Shown: positions 59,162 through 64,000 of the stretch, in pieces
Numbering within the stretch: the first letter of the stretch is position 1
How the letters are laid out: each line of letters begins with the position of its first letter
Assembly (NCBI GenBank): GCA_914767715.1
Contig: OU612073.1
Coordinates: 16,308,001-16,372,000, forward strand
Length of the DNA stretch: 64,000 bases
Origin: Membranipora membranacea
Taxonomy: Eukaryota; Bryozoa; Gymnolaemata; Cheilostomatida; Membraniporidae
Direction: 5' to 3'
Made by a program: the position numbers and the translations under genes
The notes under the pieces: model-generated
Told to the model about the DNA's origin: nothing
Databases searched by the model: none
Seen by the model: the letters and a program-made list of their open reading frames with translations, nothing else

Positions 59162-59324
59162 CTAATTGGAGTATATTCTCATTCTATCTTGGGGAGTGGA
59201 GGAATTTCTACTGTAGCGATTATTTGTCGGATCAGTGACATCACACACCAGATTACGGTTGATTTTCTCCCAATGATTGTTTAACTCATGCAACTTCGAC
59301 AACAGCAGTGCTGATGATCCAAAT
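59162..59324 (-). CDS. Array exon module, copy A, open to a stop
   Basis: After the TTTTTCAG acceptor the frame reads FGSSALLLSKLHELNNHWEK, INRNLVCDVTDPT, then STPQDRMRIYSN and TAG at 59162. Its counterpart at 61786-61952 has the same acceptor and nucleotide backbone but is broken by stops (FGS-stop-ALLLLRLLGLNIHWEKIS) and ends at a GTGAGT donor. The open copy could be a terminal exon. Family unknown; helix-rich. Confidence 0.4.
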
Positions 59325-59671
59325 CTGAAAAACAAATAAATAGAGCAAACCATCAACTGCACTACCGATAAAGTTGTATTCCATTAAATTTGCATGCATA
59401 GAATCATATTTATAATTTTTTTTGCAACCTGACATGGAGGCTGCATAAAATAAAAAAGAGACAAATTGTAAATGAGCGGAGCAATATAATCAATGACATT
59501 AAAAAGGTTTGCAAAAGCCAAATCACATTGAAATATGCAAGCCAATAAAATGTGGCCAGATTGACATGAACAGTGCAAAGCAGTAATCGCATCAATAGTG
59601 TCCAAATACTCCATTTTCAGTAAGTAGCATGTGTCCTTCCAAAACAGTAAATCTATTCAGTAGATACTCAC

Positions 59672-59780
59672 CTTGTCAATCAATGGATGTCTCTCTCCAG
59701 CCCGTCCTGTCCAAGTCCAAGCTCCCTCCTTCGGCAGTTCCTTCCTAATCGAAGCTGAAAAATCAGCTCTCCGAGTAGGT
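59672..59780 (-). CDS. Array exon module 'RAD', intact internal exon
   Basis: Acceptor AAATCAG, donor ACAAG^GTGAGT, 109 nt, entering in phase 2 and leaving in phase 0. It is open throughout: PTRRADFSASIRKELPKEG, AWTWTGRAGERHPLIDK. Counterparts at about 56215-56305 (RADSSTENRK) and 62556-62701 (RADLSAENRKEKERTGG, then a stop) keep the N-terminal motif but are damaged. It is the best-preserved exon in the array. I recognise no family. Confidence 0.5.
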
Positions 59781-60784
59781 CTGATTTCAGTTAAACCTAA
59801 AACAGATCGGTAGAATGTTAATAAGTGTATATGTGGTTGTGAAATTGGCTACAAACAATTTTTACCATCTGGGTATTGATGGTAGCAAAATATACCTTGA
59901 GCAGAGGGACAATTTCAAACACACTACATATAATTTTTACTCAAAGGTGCTCATGAACTTTTTCAGTGCGAAAATATTGCATTACTACTTCAGGACAAGC
60001 TGCCAAACTTTGAATTGCATGGTTCTTTCAGTAGTCTTTAAGTCTATTAGCCATTTCAATTAAACTTTTTTATCATATCCCATCCTGCTACAGTATCCTT
60101 ATAACAGAGGCAGAACAACATGAAACATAAAATGTCAATACATGTTTGTTTGGCTTACCTTTGTATGCGCATTACTCAGGCCTTTTTGTGGATGAGGAGA
60201 GCAATGTCCGAGTATCAATACTGGCTTGTATCCTGCATTGTGCTGAGTGACTTTATTTATATATGAATATCCGGCTATCAATCACAACAGTTGTACAGTT
60301 ATTCAGACCTGCAAAAAAAGTACAAAGATCCTCATGACACACTCCTGAATAGGTTATACCTACCAGCATAAATGTATATGGGTGTAAAAAAAACTGTTGT
60401 GAATATGGAGTAAATCTCATCACCAGTGTTAAGCACTCAAAAAAACCTAAAGAATTTAGCAACTATAGGGTTTAATAGAGATTGCGGCAGGGTTTTATCC
60501 AAAACTCTTTGAGAGCAGGGAGAGCAGAGGAGATATTAGAGCAGTGTCACATTCACTAACCAGCCGGATTACAACCCTATAATGAAGCATCAAAACATCT
60601 GAAAGCCACAGGCTATCGAGCATCCACAAAAGCAATGGAATTCAAGACTTAATTTGTAATGCATTATGAAGGTCAAAATAGGAAAGCAGCACCAAAGTAA
60701 TAGAACCTAAATGTATCAGCACAATCAGTTTTCATGTAGAAATCTCACCATAGTATGTGAGGAAACCACTGTATTGTAACTCAC

Positions 60785-60863
60785 CACATTTATCAGTGGA
60801 TTGCTTCTTTGCTCAACTGGTATCCTGTTCTTGTCTTGTCTTCAATGGGGATAATACGAAGAT
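60785..60863 (-). pseudogene. Array exon module 'PLINV', copy 3
   Basis: Acceptor TTTTCAG, donor GTGAGT. One frame reads LRIIPIEDKTRTGYQLSKEA up to TGA; another ends VEQRSNPLINV at the donor. Which frame is real is unclear; nucleotide identity with copies 1, 2 and 4 is clear. Confidence 0.45.
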
Positions 60864-61207
60864 CTGAAAAATAAATATAGAAAAGTTCTCAAATGCACTT
60901 TTTGACACCATCAGTTATTCCAAACAAGCTCACAGATTCCGTATATCATTTTCATTATTTCCATCGACAATACATCACTTCTAATGTGTTTCATGATGTG
61001 AGTCAAACATAAATGGCAAAAGAGGACGGTTGCAACAAAGTAATTTCAAGAAAGTGAGCAGCATTGAATTCAGATTGCATTTTTATGAATTAGATCATAT
61101 AGCTGTGTTTTGAAAAAATATCTGTTGTTGCCCCCTCCTCAGAAAAAAATGGAAGGAAGATGATGATGGGATTTTATGTAACTCGTAAAGCAAGACGTCA
61201 AACTCAC

Positions 61208-61433
61208 CTTAATTGGTCTTTCTTTACACTCTGAGACATTGTTTGGGTTGTGCAGCATATGCTCGACTTTCGATTTGTCTACAAAAGCGTTCTTAGACAA
61301 TTCTTTGGTTCAGATCTTTTAAGGCCAGAAGTAAAGCTAGACATATCCATACTTTGATTGATGGTTGTATATAGCTCTCTCAGTTCCAGATCTATGCGGC
61401 ATATATGTATTAGAGCTGTGACACCAATCAGAC
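61208..61433 (-). pseudogene. Array exon, two coding-like segments in different frames
   Basis: Between a TTTTTCAG acceptor and a GTGAGT donor, one frame reads LIGVTALIHICRIDLELREL, YTTINQSMDMSSF, GLKRSEPKNCLRTLL then stop, and another, in the 3' half, reads TKELSKNAFVDKSKVEHMLH, NPNNVSECKERPIK up to the donor. The pair suggests one exon with a frameshift in the middle. It may be a diverged relative of the 59162-59324 module. Confidence 0.42.
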
Positions 61434-61785
61434 CTGAAAAAAATGAGTCTGAAAGTCCTCAAAAAGGTGCAACTGCTGATCAAAAGTTATTAGGCCCCTA
61501 CATGTTTATATAATAATTTTATTGACATCAACAATGGACCATTTCTAATGTTCTTTTTTATGTGAACAAAAATAATGTTAGCATAAAGATATGTTTAGAA
61601 AAAGAGCAGCGATAATCCTCTGTGATGTAGTAGTCAGATCATTGCATGTGGTTGCAATTTCATGAATAAGATCATGATGGTAATATGAACACATGTGTCG
61701 AATTGACTCCTATTCAGGAAAAAAAAGGATGGAAGATAATGATGGGAGACTATGTAACTTGTAAAGCAATTTATGTCAAACTCAC

Positions 61786-61952
61786 CAAAATAATTCGAAG
61801 ACATTCACATTGTATCTTGAAGAGTGGGGGCATCTTCACTATCACGATGATCGGCTGAACATATGACATTGTACATGAGATTATAGCTGATTTTCTCCCA
61901 ATGAATGTTTAAGCCAAGCAACCTTAACAACAGCAGTGCTTATGATCCAAAT
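61786..61952 (-). pseudogene. Array exon module, copy B (stops)
   Basis: Counterpart of 59162-59324, about 2.63 kb away, with matching acceptor (ATTATTCAG) and the shared GGATCATAAGCACTGCTGTT stretch. It has several stops in the frame that is open in copy A, and a GTGAGT donor. Confidence 0.5.
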
Positions 61953-62022
61953 CTGAATAATAAATAATCAGAACAATTATCAACAGCTGCACTGCCGGTA
62001 CAACTGTAATTATATCACCATC

Positions 62023-62057
62023 CAAGGAGTTGTAGACCACAGGTCTACAACTCCTTG
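62023..62057. repeat. Near-perfect palindrome, 16-bp arms
   Basis: CAAGGAGTTGTAGACC (62023-62038) and GGTCTACAACTCCTTG (62042-62057) are exact complements around ACA. It lies in intron-like sequence of the array. Confidence 0.92.
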
Positions 62058-62289
62058 CACCATCTATGGAGCAAAATTCATAATTTCTAATTTTTCAACT
62101 TGGTATGCAAAAATCCGATCGGAAAAGCAAAAAATGAAAGTGAAACAAATCTAGGAAAGAGCCCTGATATAGCAGACAAAATAATCAGTCACAATGTAGG
62201 AGTTGTGTACCAGTTGTGTAAGGAATTACATTGAAGCAGATGTCTCTTCATCAAATATGGGAATATGATGTGAAACTGATGCCTAATGC

Positions 62290-62452
62290 TGATTGAGATG
62301 GTCTCCCTCTTTTTGAATTTTATTAAATAATTTTTATGCTGTACTATTATATTTATTGTAAATCAGATCAGTAATATACATTTTTCAATCAATCAATCAA
62401 TCAAAATCATCAATCAATCAATCAAAATCATCGATCAATCAATCAATCAAAT
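62290..62452 (+). mobile_element. LINE/SINE 3' tail with (TCAA)n
   Basis: TTTTTATGCTGTACTATTAT, TTATTGTAAATCAG, then repeated TCAATCAATCAATCAAA with ATCATC interruptions. This is the usual 3'-end signature of CR1/L2-type retroposons and resembles 37425-37485. No ORF is attached. Confidence 0.45.
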
Positions 62453-63353
62453 GAGCAAGCCACTTAATGTGGTGACATACAATGCAGTGATCAACACCGG
62501 TGTCCAAATAGAATGTGTCCTATCAGAACAGGAATATCGTTCAGAAGATTCTCACCAGGTCAATCAATGCACATCTCTCTTAGGCTCGTCCTGTCCAAGC
62601 AGCATCTGGATCAGTTCATGTCTTTTCTTATAAATTGAAAACCACCAGTCCTCTCCTTCTCCTTTCTATTCTCAGCAGAAAGATCAGCTCTTAAAGCAGG
62701 TCTGTTTACCGCTCAACCTTAATCAGTGTGGTAGAATTAACATGTGTAGTTGTGGTTGTGAAATTTGCTACAACCAATTTATACCATCTGGGTATTGCTG
62801 GCATGGAAGGATGAAGGATTGTCAGAAACTCCACTCAAGTTTTCAAATGAACCTTATCAGATCAGAACTTCCTATTTACTCCCTAGGGGAAGTAAAAGAT
62901 GTCCATGAATAAGTTTAACTACCAGCATTAAAGTATTCGATTGCAAAACAAATGTGTTGTCTGTGTGAAAAAATTTGGAATGAAACTCATAACCTGTGTT
63001 ATTCTGTTGGAATTACATAATATGTTGTGAGCACTAAGCACTCGAAAAACTTCTAAAAAACATAGCCTCACAACAATTTAAATATAAATAGGCAGCAGGT
63101 AGTTTGTCCAAAACTACCTGATAGCAGAGGTGACATGAAAATTATGTCACTCTTAATAACCAGCCAACTTGTGCCAACCATCATGAAACATCAAAACAGC
63201 TGAAAGACCTAGCCATGGGCCATCAAGCATCCAAAAAAGCAATGAAATTCAAGGCTTGATTTGCAGTGCTTTACAAAGTCAACCAAGCAAATATCAGCGC
63301 AGTCTGCTTTCCTGTAGAAAGTCTTCAGAAATAACCACTGTAATGTAACTCAC

Positions 63354-63476
63354 TATTATTTCTCAGTGAATCACTTCTTCACTCAACTGGTATCCTGTCC
63401 ATGCGGTGCTTAGTTAGATGAGGAGACGTATGTGCAGTTCTGCGCAGTGATCAATTCTGCCCAAGTTGCAGTGTGT
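63354..63476 (-). pseudogene. Array exon module 'PLINV', copy 4 (diverged)
   Basis: Acceptor GTTTCAG, donor GTGAGT. It contains WTGYQLSEEVIH then TGA, aligning with the TGYQLSKEAIH frame of copy 3. The PLINV segment is altered (ending in AAATAATA). Confidence 0.4.
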
Positions 63477-64000
63477 CTGAAACAAAAAAAACAACAAACT
63501 AGATGTTTTGACTTTCTTGTACAGTACAAACACACTTAACCTCAGCATTTTTTTCTGGCTTTAGCACCAATGTTTTTAAAAAATTGAAGCTAACATTTTC
63601 TGCACAATTTTAAAGAAATCGAATCCGAAGGAAACATACATACATTATAAAAACAAACACAGTCATATTGCAGGTCATACAGCAAGAAGGATGATGGTGA
63701 CTATGTATACGTATATAAATACATAAATATATTCAATACAAAGACTGAATAATAAACCTAGACATGACACCATATGGAACATAAGCATTGAGGCACTGAG
63801 GCATAACGAGGTAACGACGTTGGAAGATGTTGTGGATTTTGAATTTGAAAATTACAATATATTAACCAGCTTGCTGTAAACAGTTTGATACACAATTTAG
63901 GCAAAACGATTTCTTGAAGAAGAAATAACATCAAGTTTATAACAAGATGCTGCTCATGCTGCTGCTGCTGATTGTAAAGCAGCTTTCAAATTAAAAATCC

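Larger units (their letters stand above)
56190..64000 (-). repeat. Array of diverged 2.5-3.5-kb segmental copies with exon-like modules
   Basis: Several blocks recur in the same order. The GAGCTGAT 'RAD' module appears at 56300, 59780 and 62700; the GGATCAT(C/A)AGCACTGCTGTTGT module at 59324 and 61952; the AATCCACTGAT(A/G)AATGTG module at 57342, 58264 and 60785, with a weaker match at 63354; and a CCATCTGGGTATTG block at 59865 and 62785. Spacing between equivalents is about 2.5-3.5 kb. Most modules have a minus-strand acceptor (…CAG) and a GTGAGT/GTGAGA donor, but stops interrupt many. I do not recognise a protein family. A tandemly duplicated fast-evolving gene with pseudogenised copies, or a tandem repeat with fixed splice-like motifs, both fit. 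The array continues past the right edge. Confidence 0.6.

Overview
This window reads as nuclear DNA from an animal, most likely a marine invertebrate with an AT-rich, repeat-laden genome. The evidence is spliced coding exons with GT/AG borders, decayed CR1/L2-type LINEs, tRNA-derived SINE-like sequences, hAT-type MITEs with 8-bp target duplications, and large minisatellites. No bacterial operon, phage or CRISPR structure is present. I cannot fix the phylum from sequence alone. Most open frames here are short and noncoding, so I called genes only where reading frame, splice sites or family motifs agree.

Left third (1-30 kb): an interrupted minus-strand coding exon (2.4-2.8 kb), a LINE 3' fragment (4.0-4.4 kb), candidate exons near 6.2 and 9.4 kb, a 0.9-kb decayed coding stretch (10.9-11.8 kb), and a broken GT11 fucosyltransferase (13.9-14.4 kb). 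The best gene follows at 16.0-19.9 kb: five minus-strand exons whose four internal junctions are all phase 1 and join into one reading frame for an unrecognised protein. Its largest visible intron carries a 410-bp hAT-type MITE with a perfect target duplication and a tRNA-like sequence inside. LINE fragments (22.0 and 25 kb) and a 20-bp minisatellite (29.5-30.1 kb) follow.

Middle (30-48 kb): a tRNA-derived SINE-like sequence, exons of a DUF229 sulfatase-like gene with a damaged third exon, a second hAT-type MITE (33.3-33.7 kb), a stop-containing FLYWCH-like exon (37 kb), a PHD-finger/endonuclease LINE (39.3-40.6 kb), a CXC-type cysteine motif (41.5 kb), a 1.8-kb composite repeat with hairpin-bearing tandem repeats upstream of a TATA/Inr pair (43.2-45.1 kb), and a cluster of tRNA-like sequences (45.3-46.2 kb).

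Right third (48.9-64 kb): a 4.5-kb four-tier satellite (29-bp, then 22-bp, then GGTATT, then AGTATT-type units), an internally deleted LINE (54.2-55.3 kb), and an array of diverged 2.5-3.5-kb segmental copies (56.2-64 kb). Each copy carries minus-strand exon-like modules with AG acceptors and GTGAGT-type donors. Related sequence also occurs at 5.8-6.1 and 42.4-42.7 kb. The array and the 43.2-45.1-kb composite element are the least explained structures here.
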